A DNA stretch of 64,000 nt from a virus. Positions 43,973-53,041 of the stretch are shown piece after piece; positions within the stretch are counted from its first letter, which is position 1, and each line of letters begins with the position of its first letter. Both the position numbers and the translations under genes were made by a program. Location: the IMG/VR virus record IMGVR_UViG_3300009181_000072, positions 1-64,000 of that record; one strand, given 5' to 3'. A model generated the notes under the pieces. That model was not told where the DNA came from. It did not search any database and was given only the letters and a program-made list of their open reading frames with translations.

Positions 43973-45061
43973 GTGAAACCGTTTGACATCAGTAAGTTCC
44001 GTCGTGACATTGCTAAGACTATTCCCAGTCTCAGCCTTGGCTTCCATGATCCGAAGACTTGGATCCACAGCGGTAATTACGCACTAAACTATGCTATCAG
44101 TGGCGACTTCAAGCACGGTATTCCGTTGGGTAAAGTCACCATGTTTGCTGGACAATCTGGTTCCGGCAAGAGTTATATCTGCTCAGGCAACGTCATACGA
44201 AACGCTCAGCGAGCGGGTGTGTTCCCGATCTTGATCGATACAGAGAACGCACTTGACGAGAACTGGCTTAAGCCACTGGGTGTTGATACATCAGATGACA
44301 AGCTGCTTAAGGTCAACATGGCCATGATCGACGACGTTGCTCGTTTGGTCAGCGACTTCATGAAGGACTACAAGAGCCGCTTTGATAAGGTAGATCCGGA
44401 AGAGCGTCCAAAGATCCTGTTTGTGCTTGATTCGCTTGGCATGTTGCTAACTCCAACTGACGTAAATCAGTTTGAAGCTGGCGAGATGAAAGGTGACATG
44501 GGTCGCAAGCCTAAAGCACTAGCAGCATTGGTGCGTAACTGTGTTAACATGTTTGGTGAATACGACGTTGGTTTGGTAGTCACTAACCACACGTATGCGT
44601 CGCAGGACATGTTTGACCCAGATGACAAGATCTCTGGCGGACAAGGTTTTGTGTATGCAAGCTCTATCGTGGTAGCCATGCGCAAGCTCAAGCTCAAAGA
44701 AGATGAAGATGGCAAGAAGACCACTGACATTCGTGGTATCCGTGCTGCTTGCAAGATCATGAAGACACGCTATAACAAGCCATTCGAAAGTGTTGAGATC
44801 AAGATCCCGTGGGATACTGGTATGAACGAATACAGTGGTTTGATCGACATGTTTGAGAAAAAAGGCGTGTTAGCCAAAGACGGCAACAAACTCAAATACA
44901 CTGACAAGCAAGGCAAGGAACATAAGTACTTTCGGTCTGGCATCACTGATGAGCTACTTGATCTAATAATGACTGAATGGGACGAAAGCAAAGTTGTGAT
45001 TGCCCAGGATGCAGTGGATCTTGATATCGACGATCAGGAAATTGTTAATACGGAGGAATAA
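43973..45061 (+). CDS. uvsX: UvsX recombinase (RecA family)
   Basis: The 362-residue strand-exchange protein. Walker A is GQSGSGKS (residues about 61-68), followed by PILIDTENALDENWL, a Walker-B-type ILFVLDSLGML, and VVTNHTYASQDMFDP with the L2-like region after it. A GTG start at 43973 has an AGGAGAA site. Next to gp32 and the uvsY-like gene, it forms the recombination-dependent replication set. The C-terminus is acidic (DLDIDDQEIVNTEE). Confidence 0.95.
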   Translation: MKPFDISKFRRDIAKTIPSLSLGFHDPKTWIHSGNYALNYAISGDFKHGIPLGKVTMFAGQSGSGKSYICSGNVIRNAQRAGVFPILIDTENALDENWLKPLGVDTSDDKLLKVNMAMIDDVARLVSDFMKDYKSRFDKVDPEERPKILFVLDSLGMLLTPTDVNQFEAGEMKGDMGRKPKALAALVRNCVNMFGEYDVGLVVTNHTYASQDMFDPDDKISGGQGFVYASSIVVAMRKLKLKEDEDGKKTTDIRGIRAACKIMKTRYNKPFESVEIKIPWDTGMNEYSGLIDMFEKKGVLAKDGNKLKYTDKQGKEHKYFRSGITDELLDLIMTEWDESKVVIAQDAVDLDIDDQEIVNTEE

Positions 45062-45064
45062 CAC

Positions 45065-45310
45065 ATGCATGTTAGTGCAACCCTATTGCTAGAAGTGTGG
45101 GAAGTAGTTTCAGAACTACTTCCCAATAATAAACGAGAAGACATGGCTCGTAAGCTGCTTAACATCTTTGCAGACAAGGGCATGGATAAAGACGACTTTG
45201 AATCGATCCGCGGAGATGATGAGTACATTGACAGTGCTATCGACTCGCAGTACACTGGTGAAGTAGAAGACTATGACGATTATGATGAATCGTCCTACGA
45301 AGATGACTGA
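45065..45310 (+). CDS. Small acidic protein downstream of uvsX
   Basis: An 81-residue protein with an N-terminal helical half (LLLEVWEVVSELLPN, ARKLLNIFADKGM) and a very acidic tail (EVEDYDDYDESSYEDD). It starts 3 nt after uvsX, so it is translated with it. It has no known family. An acidic tail could bind gp32/UvsX partners or mimic DNA, but that is a guess. Confidence 0.6.
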   Translation: MHVSATLLLEVWEVVSELLPNNKREDMARKLLNIFADKGMDKDDFESIRGDDEYIDSAIDSQYTGEVEDYDDYDESSYEDD

Positions 45311-45374
45311 TCAAACCAGTATGTTAGAGTGTTTGCTCTAATTACAACCTCGCTACAACTCTCATAGGTAAACA

Positions 45375-45839
45375 ATGTGGTACAATCGCGTCGTTAATGA
45401 CATGAGCACGCTCCCTGATGCGATCGATTGGTTCCAAAAACAGTTAGAGACTGCTTGGGTAGAAGCAAAGATCGTGGGTAGCGTAGAAAGAGCTGCTCAA
45501 GAACTCAGCGGCATCATGGCCTATCGATTCGGACAGTTACAAGAAATCGAAGCCATACTCAAGCATCTCAACATACGCTATGATAAGATGCGCAGCGATC
45601 ACTATCGCAAGTATCTAGAGCGTTATCAGCGTGAACTCACCGACCGTGCCATCGAGAAATATATCGATGGTGAGGACGATGTGGTTACTATGGCTACCAT
45701 AACCAACGAAGTTGCACTAGTGCGTAACAAATATCTAGCCCTGATCAAGGGGCTAGATGTAAAACAATTCCAGATCAGCAACATCGTGCGATTGCGCATA
45801 CAGGGTATGGAAGATGCTCACCTAGATACTCGTGGATAA
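45375..45839 (+). CDS. uvsY: UvsY-like recombination mediator
   Basis: A 154-residue, almost all-helical, charged protein: YRKYLERYQRELTDRAIEKY in the middle, then a V-ALVRNKYLALI helix and IRLRIQGMEDAH-like end (NIVRLRIQGMEDAH). T4 UvsY is 137 aa with a similar Lys/Arg-rich middle and a helical multimerisation end. UvsY loads UvsX on gp32-coated ssDNA. The call relies on overall build and on the position after uvsX. A hairpin follows. Confidence 0.6.
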   Translation: MWYNRVVNDMSTLPDAIDWFQKQLETAWVEAKIVGSVERAAQELSGIMAYRFGQLQEIEAILKHLNIRYDKMRSDHYRKYLERYQRELTDRAIEKYIDGEDDVVTMATITNEVALVRNKYLALIKGLDVKQFQISNIVRLRIQGMEDAHLDTRG

Positions 45840-45924
45840 TTGCATATTTCTCCTAATGATCTCAAGAGTATATATTTCAACCATTCAGTTGACAGCATTG
45901 CACGTAAGGCAGCTTAAAACGCAT

Positions 45925-45946
45925 AATGGCCCCGTAAGGGGCCATT
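45925..45946 (+). terminator. Hairpin after the uvsY-like gene
   Basis: AATGGCCCC, GTAA loop, GGGGCCATT, then TGCTGTG. Strong stem and symmetric. It lies between convergent genes and may serve both. Confidence 0.7.
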
Positions 45947-45985
45947 TGCTGTGTGTCTGAGAGTGTAATGGATCGTGTGTTTGTG

Positions 45986-46219
45986 TTATCGTTTCTGCCA
46001 GATACTGTAGAGTATCCATATAGCTATCAACCCCACTACGCCTTCTGAACCGAGGTTCTTGACGATAGCAGTGATGTTGGCTATTACATCTACTGATGGC
46101 AGGAATGGTATGGCAACGCCTTTGAACATAACGCCCAATACGATCATCAGTGCCAACACGCTAACAGCAGTGTCGGCTAATGCGCCAGCCCATTTCTTTA
46201 TTTGACTTAGTATATCCAT
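45986..46219 (-). CDS. Small two-helix membrane protein, holin-like
   Basis: 77 residues with two hydrophobic segments (about 18-37, AVSVLALMIVLGVMF; and 58-73, GVVGLIAIWILYSIW) and charged ends (IKKW at the start, WQKR at the end). Size and layout fit a class II holin, which would form lysis holes in the inner membrane, but T4-type holin is different and any small membrane protein would look alike. It has its own minus-strand late promoter (46257-46264) and an AGGAAG site, fitting a lysis role. Confidence 0.55.
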   Translation of the reverse strand: MDILSQIKKWAGALADTAVSVLALMIVLGVMFKGVAIPFLPSVDVIANITAIVKNLGSEGVVGLIAIWILYSIWQKR

Positions 46220-46256
46220 TCTACTTCCTTTCGATGGTCTCGATACGAAACCAAAA

Positions 46257-46264
46257 TATTTATG
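46257..46264 (-). promoter_or_regulatory. T4-type late promoter for the small membrane protein
   Basis: CATAAATA on the minus strand, 37 nt ahead of the start at 46219. Confidence 0.55.
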
Positions 46265-46319
46265 GGCATGCTATTATACGCTTGCATTATCCTAACAAAC
46301 GTGATAAATTGTATTGAGT

Positions 46320-46650
46320 TGTGTGCCACTGTACGTAGTTGCCAACAGTGGGAGTCTGGCCTGGACTGACCTCCGGTGTCTGCACAGCGGGCGAACCGAG
46401 AGCGCGGGCCTTGCGCCCAGTCATCCAACGTATCTATCGGGGCTGCTAGGCGACATGTTTGGTGGTTGTCTGTTTTTCCATGCTGGAGCAGTGCAACAGC
46501 CTAGGTCTCTAAGGCCTGACGGCGCTCTGGGCAGCATGGTCGTGACGCTAGGCTTATGCTTGATAAGCACACTCCTCGGGGTGTTAGGCTGTAGTGAACG
46601 GACCTACGATTAACGGTCGCCGGAGGAGTGGATGCAGCGTAACCGGCTCT
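46320..46650. ncRNA. GC-rich structured region, candidate noncoding RNA
   Basis: About 330 bases without a convincing gene, visibly richer in G and C than the surroundings. Many short helices can be read: CCACTG/CAGTGG (46326/46346), CTAGGC/GCCTAG (46446/46499), TGCTT/AAGCA (46557/46565), ACACTC/GGGTGT around 46569-46584. No tmRNA end, RNase P P4 core or tRNA arm is recognisable. The strand is unknown. It ends just before the groESL promoter. Frames of 73-99 codons here have no ribosome site and odd composition. Confidence 0.4.
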
Positions 46651-46678
46651 TGCATTATGTGAAATCTTAGACTATATT
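46650..46678 (+). promoter_or_regulatory. Sigma70-type promoter of groESL
   Basis: TTGCAT (46650-46655), exactly 17 nt, TATATT (46673-46678). The start point would fall near 46685, at the edge of the CIRCE operator. Confidence 0.7.
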
Positions 46679-46686
46679 ATACGATG

Positions 46687-46713
46687 TTAGCACTGCCACT
46701 GTTGGAGTGCTAA
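46687..46713 (+). promoter_or_regulatory. CIRCE operator (HrcA binding site) ahead of groESL
   Basis: TTAGCACTG, 9 nt, GAGTGCTAA. The CIRCE consensus is TTAGCACTC-N9-GAGTGCTAA, so 17 of 18 arm bases match with exact spacing. It overlaps the expected start of transcription, where HrcA repressor binding blocks groE operons in many bacteria. Confidence 0.88.
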
Positions 46714-46741
46714 GGATTCCATGTAACATAGGAGAAAAACG

Positions 46742-47032
46742 ATGGAACTGAGACCGCTTAATAATCGGGTCATAGTGAAGCGCGTGGACAATGAAACTGT
46801 CACGAAGGGCGGCATCGTCATCCCAGATTCTGCAGCTGAAAAGCCTGATCAAGGCACGGTGCTAGCTGCAGGTAAAGGGATCAAAGACGAGCACGGCAAC
46901 TATATCCCGTTGGATGTTAAAGTCAATGATCGCGTGTTGTTTGGCAAGTACGCTGGCACACAGATCAAGGTGGACGGGGAAGATCTCCTCGTTCTCAAAG
47001 AAGAAGAAATCTTTGCCGTTATCGAAAACTGA
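46742..47032 (+). CDS. groES: Co-chaperonin GroES
   Basis: A full-length 96-residue bacterial-type Gro[15 protein letters not shown] at the start, a mobile loop [13 protein letters not shown] that docks on GroEL, and [19 protein letters not shown] at the end. It caps the GroEL ring. T4 brings only a distant GroES analogue (gp31), so a bacterial-type groES is notable. It is preceded by sigma70 promoter, CIRCE and an AGGAGAAA site. groEL follows after 13 nt. Confidence 0.95.
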   Translation: MELRPLNNRVIVKRVDNETVTKGGIVIPDSAAEKPDQGTVLAAGKGIKDEHGNYIPLDVKVNDRVLFGKYAGTQIKVDGEDLLVLKEEEIFAVIEN

Positions 47033-47039
47033 GGAGTAG

Positions 47040-48671
<1,632 letters not shown>

Positions 48672-48697
48672 TACGATCAACATGTTAGTAAATATAG

Positions 48698-48721
48698 AGA
48701 GGAGGGAGCAATCCCTCCTCT
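48698..48721 (+). terminator. Rho-independent terminator after groEL
   Basis: AGAGGAGGGA, GCAA loop, TCCCTCCTCT, then TT. It separates groESL from the uvsW promoter. Confidence 0.8.
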
Positions 48722-48725
48722 TTGC

Positions 48726-48754
48726 TTGTGCAACAACAGGTCTTGTGGTATAAT
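48726..48754 (+). promoter_or_regulatory. Sigma70-type promoter placed 5 nt before uvsW
   Basis: TTGTGC (48726-48731), 17 nt, TATAAT (48749-48754), 5 nt, ATG at 48760. Transcription should begin at about the ATG, so the mRNA is probably leaderless. No ribosome site is present. Confidence 0.65.
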
Positions 48755-48759
48755 AAAAC

Positions 48760-50226
48760 ATGATAAAACACTGCATCATTGATATCGAAGACGAAGTCAA
48801 CATCAAGATGAATGGTCTTGATCTTGCTGCTCGCAAGGCCTGCACAAATGCAGTCAAGTATTTCATACCAGGCGCACGCTACAGTGCGGCTTACAAGCTA
48901 GGGCGCTGGGATGGGACCAAGAGCTTTGCTACACTTGGCGGTAGGACTTATCTTAACTTGCTTGACAAGATGCTGCCTATACTGCAGGAGCATGGTTATG
49001 ATTTTGAGATCAACGACCAACGTTTGCAGTATGAGATCAGCCTTAATGAAGTAGATGAAAATGTACATGCACATAAGGTATGGCCTAAAGGACACGAACG
49101 TGCTGGCCAATCAATTGTGTTGCGAGACTATCAAGTAGCAGTAGTAAACACTTTCGTAGAAAATCTACAAGCAGTTCAGCAGGTTGCTACAGGCGCAGGC
49201 AAGACTCTCATAACTGCTACACTGTCGGCTATGATAGAACCCTATGGTCGCAGCATTGTGATTGTTCCCAACAAGAGCTTGGTTGAACAAACAGAGACTG
49301 ACTATCGCAATCTAGGATTGGATGTGGGTGTGCTGTATGGCGATCGCAAGGAATATGATCGTACACATACTATCTGCACATGGCAAAGTTTGAACGTGCT
49401 AGACAAGAAGAGCAAGGATAGCCTGGATGATCATCAGCATGCGATATTCATGCACGGTCTCATGGGTATTATAGTTGACGAAGCACACATGGCCAAGGCT
49501 GATGTGCTGACCAAGCTGTTGACTACTAACTTTTGCCACATACCTATACGCTGGGGGTTGACTGGTACCATCCCAGAAGAAGAGCAAGATCAAATCAGCT
49601 TGTTGGCCAGCGTTGGACCAAACGTTGGAGACTTATTCGCGCACGAACTGCAAGAACGTGGCGTGTTGGCACAGTGCCATGTGAACGTGCTACAGACTCG
49701 CGAAACTGTGAAGTATAACAACTATCAAGAAGAGCTCAAGTTTCTAACAACTGATACTGATCGCATCAAGTGGATGTCTACGATGATTTCAGCTATCGCA
49801 GAATCTGGCAACACGCTGATACTGTGTGACAGGCTTGAGACTGGCAAGGCGTTGGAAGCTATCATCAAGGACAGCGTGTTTGTCAGCGGTGCAGTTAAGA
49901 CCAAAGATCGCAAGGCTGAATATGACAACATCGCTATTAGCGATGGGCAAGTATTGATAGCCACATATGGTGTAGCAGCAGTGGGTATCAACGTGCCTAG
50001 GCTGTTTAACTTGGTGCTAATTGAACCAGGCAAGAGCTTTGTTAGAGTCATACAAAGCATTGGGCGCGGCTTGCGCAAAGCAGATGATAAGGACTTTGTG
50101 CAGATCTGGGACATGACCAGCACTTGCAAGTTTAGTGCAAAACATTTAACTAAACGCAAGCAGTTCTATACTCAAGCCAAATATCCGTTCACCATAGAAA
50201 AAATTGACAGAACCCTTGCAAATTAA
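48760..50226 (+). CDS. uvsW: UvsW helicase
   Basis: A 488-residue superfamily 2 helicase that remodels recombination and R-loop intermediates. Motifs in order: QVATGAGKTLI (Walker A, about residue 145), IIVDEAHMAK (DEAH), GLTGT, LILCDRL and FVRVIQSIGRGLRKADD (motif VI). The N-terminal part (PGARYSAAYKLGRWDGTKSF) is the substrate-recognition domain known from T4 UvsW. Length is close to T4 (503 aa). The promoter geometry suggests a leaderless mRNA. Confidence 0.95.
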   Translation: MIKHCIIDIEDEVNIKMNGLDLAARKACTNAVKYFIPGARYSAAYKLGRWDGTKSFATLGGRTYLNLLDKMLPILQEHGYDFEINDQRLQYEISLNEVDENVHAHKVWPKGHERAGQSIVLRDYQVAVVNTFVENLQAVQQVATGAGKTLITATLSAMIEPYGRSIVIVPNKSLVEQTETDYRNLGLDVGVLYGDRKEYDRTHTICTWQSLNVLDKKSKDSLDDHQHAIFMHGLMGIIVDEAHMAKADVLTKLLTTNFCHIPIRWGLTGTIPEEEQDQISLLASVGPNVGDLFAHELQERGVLAQCHVNVLQTRETVKYNNYQEELKFLTTDTDRIKWMSTMISAIAESGNTLILCDRLETGKALEAIIKDSVFVSGAVKTKDRKAEYDNIAISDGQVLIATYGVAAVGINVPRLFNLVLIEPGKSFVRVIQSIGRGLRKADDKDFVQIWDMTSTCKFSAKHLTKRKQFYTQAKYPFTIEKIDRTLAN

Positions 50227-50242
50227 TAAAAGTTTTGGATGA

Positions 50243-50263
50243 TCTACCACTAAGTATGGTAGA
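50243..50263 (+). promoter_or_regulatory. Hairpin just ahead of the 50266 start codon
   Basis: TCTACCA, 7-nt loop, TGGTAGA, ending 2 nt before the ATG. No ribosome site is seen, so the stem may control translation. Confidence 0.45.
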
Positions 50264-50265
50264 AC

Positions 50266-50766
50266 ATGAAGATACTGACCAACGATAACATCAGTTTTAA
50301 CCTAAATCAGATACCAGATAACGCAGATGATGTGCGATTTGGTGTGTTAGATTATTCTGATCAAAACAATGTAGACTACTACTTCATACCTTTGATATTC
50401 CTCGAAAGTTTCAACAGTCCCTGTGTGGATCTGCGCATAGGTGGATACAGCTTGCAGATGCCATTGGACTGGAGCGTGATCATAGGAGACAAGGACAGCG
50501 GTGAGATGGAGATCATGCCACTGATCTATCTCAACGATAAAGACTTTGATGTGTTCTGTTACAATCCGATAAACGGATATATGCCTGGCTTCTTAAAGCT
50601 AGAGATCATCAATATTTGGCCAGATGTCAAGTGGTACTTCCCCAAGCTAAAGAACGGACACATGCTAGCTGTGCCTTTGAGTGACAAGAAAGGTCCTTAC
50701 TGTGCGTACTTCCTTAAAGACATAGGCAAGATTCCAGAGAATCTTGATATACGCAAGCTGTTTTGA
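50266..50766 (+). CDS. Conserved-looking T4-type phage protein, unknown function
   Basis: A 166-residue protein with VDLRIGGYSLQMPLDWSVII, ending WYFPKLKNGHMLAVPLSD and CAYFLKDI. I have the impression of having seen this pattern in marine T4-like phages, next to replication genes, without a known role. Possibly a small transcription or replication accessory protein, but no DNA-binding motif is visible. It follows uvsW by 40 nt and is followed by a strong terminator hairpin. A stem-loop abuts its start codon. Confidence 0.65.
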   Translation: MKILTNDNISFNLNQIPDNADDVRFGVLDYSDQNNVDYYFIPLIFLESFNSPCVDLRIGGYSLQMPLDWSVIIGDKDSGEMEIMPLIYLNDKDFDVFCYNPINGYMPGFLKLEIINIWPDVKWYFPKLKNGHMLAVPLSDKKGPYCAYFLKDIGKIPENLDIRKLF

Positions 50767-50772
50767 TAATAA

Positions 50773-50795
50773 AACGCCGGCTTAAAGCCGGCGTT
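50773..50795 (+). terminator. Terminator hairpin after 50266 gene
   Basis: AACGCCGGC, TTAAA loop, GCCGGCGTT. It can act on both converging transcripts. Confidence 0.75.
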
Positions 50796-50846
50796 GTCAT
50801 GAATGATATATGGGTCAGTATCGGGTACTATTAATACCTTACTTGT

Positions 50847-51245
50847 TTAGCTCTGGCTGTCGATGTATGCCCAAGTATTGTCTGGTAACGGATTAGGATA
50901 AACCGTCCAACTGTACTCTTGTCCATTAAACACTGTCACGGTGTTTTCTTTAATCACTTGGGCATAAACGTTTGAGGAACCGCTTGGCGATACTATGATG
51001 TTAGCCTGCCCTGGCGCAGTAACTGCACCGTTAACCAGATAGCACGGACCGCTGATCACCGCAGAATTACTGATGCTACGTAACACATAAGTGCTAGTCG
51101 CTTCTTGCTTGCTAATGTAAGCCAGCCCTGCTGCATTAAGTGATGGAAACCAAGCTGTGGCTAATATCGCGGGACCTGGTTGCGGAGGCAGATTGGCTGC
51201 GCGTCTGTATTCTCCCATGTATTGCTTTTTTAGCGGTCGACCCAT
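50847..51245 (-). CDS. MGRPL-family probable virion protein 1
   Basis: A 132-residue protein starting MGRPLKKQYMGEYRR. It belongs with the next two minus-strand genes to one family: a common MGRPL N-terminus, a strand with KQ-x-TSxY (here SKQEATSTYVLRS), CYLVNGAVTAPGQANI and a closing NGQEYSWTVYP. Such short beta-rich repeats suggest head or tail decoration proteins. It has a late promoter (51276-51283) and a TAGGAG site. Confidence 0.65.
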   Translation of the reverse strand: MGRPLKKQYMGEYRRAANLPPQPGPAILATAWFPSLNAAGLAYISKQEATSTYVLRSISNSAVISGPCYLVNGAVTAPGQANIIVSPSGSSNVYAQVIKENTVTVFNGQEYSWTVYPNPLPDNTWAYIDSQS

Positions 51246-51275
51246 GTGATATCTCCTAGTGGCTATGCGTGAAGA

Positions 51276-51283
51276 TATTTAGT
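51276..51283 (-). promoter_or_regulatory. T4-type late promoter, minus strand
   Basis: ACTAAATA on the minus strand, 30 nt ahead of the 51245 start. Confidence 0.5.
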
Positions 51284-51289
51284 CAAACG

Positions 51290-51331
51290 AAACCCCCGGA
51301 TCGCTAAGGTTCTCCGAGGGTGTCGCCTGAG
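51290..51331 (-). terminator. Probable terminator after MGRPL protein 2
   Basis: On the minus strand CCCTCGGA pairs imperfectly with TCCGGGGG across a 12-nt loop, followed by TTTCGTTT. Confidence 0.5.
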
Positions 51332-51357
51332 TCTGCCAGCTCTTACGCAGGCAAAGG

Positions 51358-52473
51358 TTATTGTGTATTGATGTGTGCCCAAGTCTGTGATGGTAACTGA
51401 TAACCCTGTGGTAACCAACTCCATGTTTGACCGATGAAGTTCTTCACAGTGTTGTCCATGATCTCAGCAGCCAGTGTGGGTGTTACACTTGGATTGATAG
51501 CCACTGTGGGAATAGCAGCGTATCCGCTACCACCAGCTGTGACCGTCACGCTGTCTACGGATCCGGCTGCGTTAATTGAGCCAGTGGCTGTTGCAGCACC
51601 CGTGCTAAACGTTACAGCTGCTACGCCACCATCTAGCGTGTCGTCAAAGCCGCTACCGCCGTTTGTTACCTGCACAGTGCTTACGAAATAAGTCAAGTTT
51701 GCAGTGGCGCCGCCGCCGCTACCAAGCAGCGTGACTGGGTTAGTGGCTAGCGCACGATAATCGCCTGCATTCGCTATGGTAAGAGTATTGACCCCCCAAC
51801 CAATGTTGAACGTGGCACCAGTTGCGCTTACGTTTGTAACAGTCTGTGATGTGAACGTCACAGGATCTGCAGGAAGTCCTGCGGTTGTTTTGCTACCAGC
51901 GTTGTTTATGCTGATACCTACAACACCTCCGGTCGCACTAGCACTGGCGACTTCAATGACCACGTTTGCGGCATATCCAGCGCCACTTATTGTGAAAGTA
52001 TCGCCAACTGTGTAGTTTGATCCGCCAACGGCAGCAGCAATAGTGCGCAACTTGACGCTGGCTACAGTGACATTGCCCTGTTGGTTGGTAGTGTATGTTC
52101 CACCGCTGATATTGAGCACGTTGCCTACACCGTAGTCTGCTGTTACAGCACCTGTTCCACTGGTATCAACAGTTGCTGAATAAACGCCGAGGTTGGCAAC
52201 AGCAGTGGCGCCGCCGCCTTCTGCGTTGTATGGATACACTGCAATGTTGGCCTGTCCTGGGCCAGTGATTGGACCGTTAACCAGATAGCACTGACCTGGC
52301 GTTGACGGACCCTGTCCATCCACACTGAGCCACTGATAGCTAGTACTGGTCAACTGCTTGACAATCCAGCTTGGACGAGCAACTGTGTCGCCATTGATCC
52401 AGGCATTTCCGATGATAGTTTGGCCACTCAGTGTGACGTTGCCAAAGTATTGTTTCTTAAGTGGGCGTCCCAT
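51358..52473 (-). CDS. MGRPL-family probable virion protein 2, with sheath-like repeat modules
   Basis: A 371-residue protein. Its ends match the MGRPL family (MGRPLKKQYFGNVTL; CYLVNGPITGPGQANIAVYP; final FIGQTWSWLPQG). Between them is an insert of about 230 residues of Gly/Ala/Thr/Val beta repeats. This insert is clearly related to part of the giant tail sheath: VGDTFTISGAGY, NPVTLLGSGGGAT and GWGVNTLTIANAG have counterparts in gp18. It has a late promoter and a 62-nt leader with a hairpin, AGGAG ribosome site. Probably exposed on the virion. Confidence 0.7.
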   Translation of the reverse strand: MGRPLKKQYFGNVTLSGQTIIGNAWINGDTVARPSWIVKQLTSTSYQWLSVDGQGPSTPGQCYLVNGPITGPGQANIAVYPYNAEGGGATAVANLGVYSATVDTSGTGAVTADYGVGNVLNISGGTYTTNQQGNVTVASVKLRTIAAAVGGSNYTVGDTFTISGAGYAANVVIEVASASATGGVVGISINNAGSKTTAGLPADPVTFTSQTVTNVSATGATFNIGWGVNTLTIANAGDYRALATNPVTLLGSGGGATANLTYFVSTVQVTNGGSGFDDTLDGGVAAVTFSTGAATATGSINAAGSVDSVTVTAGGSGYAAIPTVAINPSVTPTLAAEIMDNTVKNFIGQTWSWLPQGYQLPSQTWAHINTQ

Positions 52474-52500
52474 TTGTTTTCTCCTCTGGCGTTCTAAGCC

Positions 52501-52519
52501 TACGGGGTGGTGCCCCGTA
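52501..52519 (-). promoter_or_regulatory. Hairpin in the 5-prime leader of MGRPL protein 2
   Basis: TACGGGG, 5-nt loop, CCCCGTA, between the late promoter and the start codon. It could stabilise the mRNA. Confidence 0.45.
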
Positions 52520-52534
52520 ATAAATGTTCATATC

Positions 52535-52542
52535 TATTTATC
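52535..52542 (-). promoter_or_regulatory. T4-type late promoter, minus strand
   Basis: GATAAATA on the minus strand, 61 nt ahead of the 52473 start. Confidence 0.6.
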
Positions 52543-52613
52543 ATGGTCCTGTGACATATGCGTTATAACATGTGCCAGCTTAACCATCTGGTAGAGTGGT
52601 ATCGTATGCAGGA

Positions 52614-52979
52614 TTATTTAGCAGCTAGGCTGCTGTCTACCACGTGCACACAGTTGGATTCTGGACCCCAGATGCTCCATTCGTGATGGTTGCCGTGCCA
52701 GTCCTTGATCTTGCCATTGGCAATGCGCATAGCAAATCCTGTGACCGTGCCCTCAAACCGTATGCTCATCAGTCCAGGCATGGGCGGCTCAGCAGCGTCG
52801 CACAATCTGTATGCGCCCAGCTCGCCTGTGCTAGCATCCTGTATCAAAAAGCGATCGCTGCCAACCTGCTTGATGATGTAGCCCCGGCCTATGCGACCAA
52901 GGTTATTGATCACAGGCATCAGAACCGGACCGTCGCTGGTAGGTATTCCGATCCATCGGTCTGTTAACGGGCGTCCCAT
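52614..52979 (-). CDS. MGRPL-family probable virion protein 3
   Basis: A 121-residue member, starting MGRPLTDRWIGIPTSDG, with YIIKQVGSDRFLIQD, CDAAEPPMPGLMSI and a final KDWHGNHHEWSIWG. The order of elements is that of the two neighbours, but the sequence is more divergent. Promoter unclear: TATAATAA lies about 9 nt upstream on the minus strand. It is divergent from the clamp-loader gene. Confidence 0.65.
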   Translation of the reverse strand: MGRPLTDRWIGIPTSDGPVLMPVINNLGRIGRGYIIKQVGSDRFLIQDASTGELGAYRLCDAAEPPMPGLMSIRFEGTVTGFAMRIANGKIKDWHGNHHEWSIWGPESNCVHVVDSSLAAK

Positions 52980-53007
52980 GGTATTATTATATCACCATAA
53001 ATGCCAG

Positions 53008-53036
53008 TTGATGAAACAACTTGAACAGTGTATACT
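53008..53036 (+). promoter_or_regulatory. Sigma70-type promoter placed 5 nt before gp62
   Basis: TTGATG (53008-53013), 17 nt, TATACT (53031-53036), 5 nt, ATG at 53042. Same geometry as at uvsW and gp61, so probably leaderless. Confidence 0.65.
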
Positions 53037-53041
53037 AGATT

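Noticed and set aside
45335-45368. MotA-like middle promoter (TTTGCTCTA) ahead of the uvsY-like gene
   Set aside because: One or two mismatches to the MotA box and no good -10 at the right distance. Not supported enough.
46314-46613. Open frame of 99 codons upstream of groESL
   Set aside because: No ribosome site, odd composition and no protein-like pattern. The region folds better as RNA.
46320-46650. tmRNA, RNase P RNA or tRNA in the GC-rich region
   Set aside because: No CCA end, T-arm GTTCGA or RNase P core motif on either strand, so no known class is claimed.
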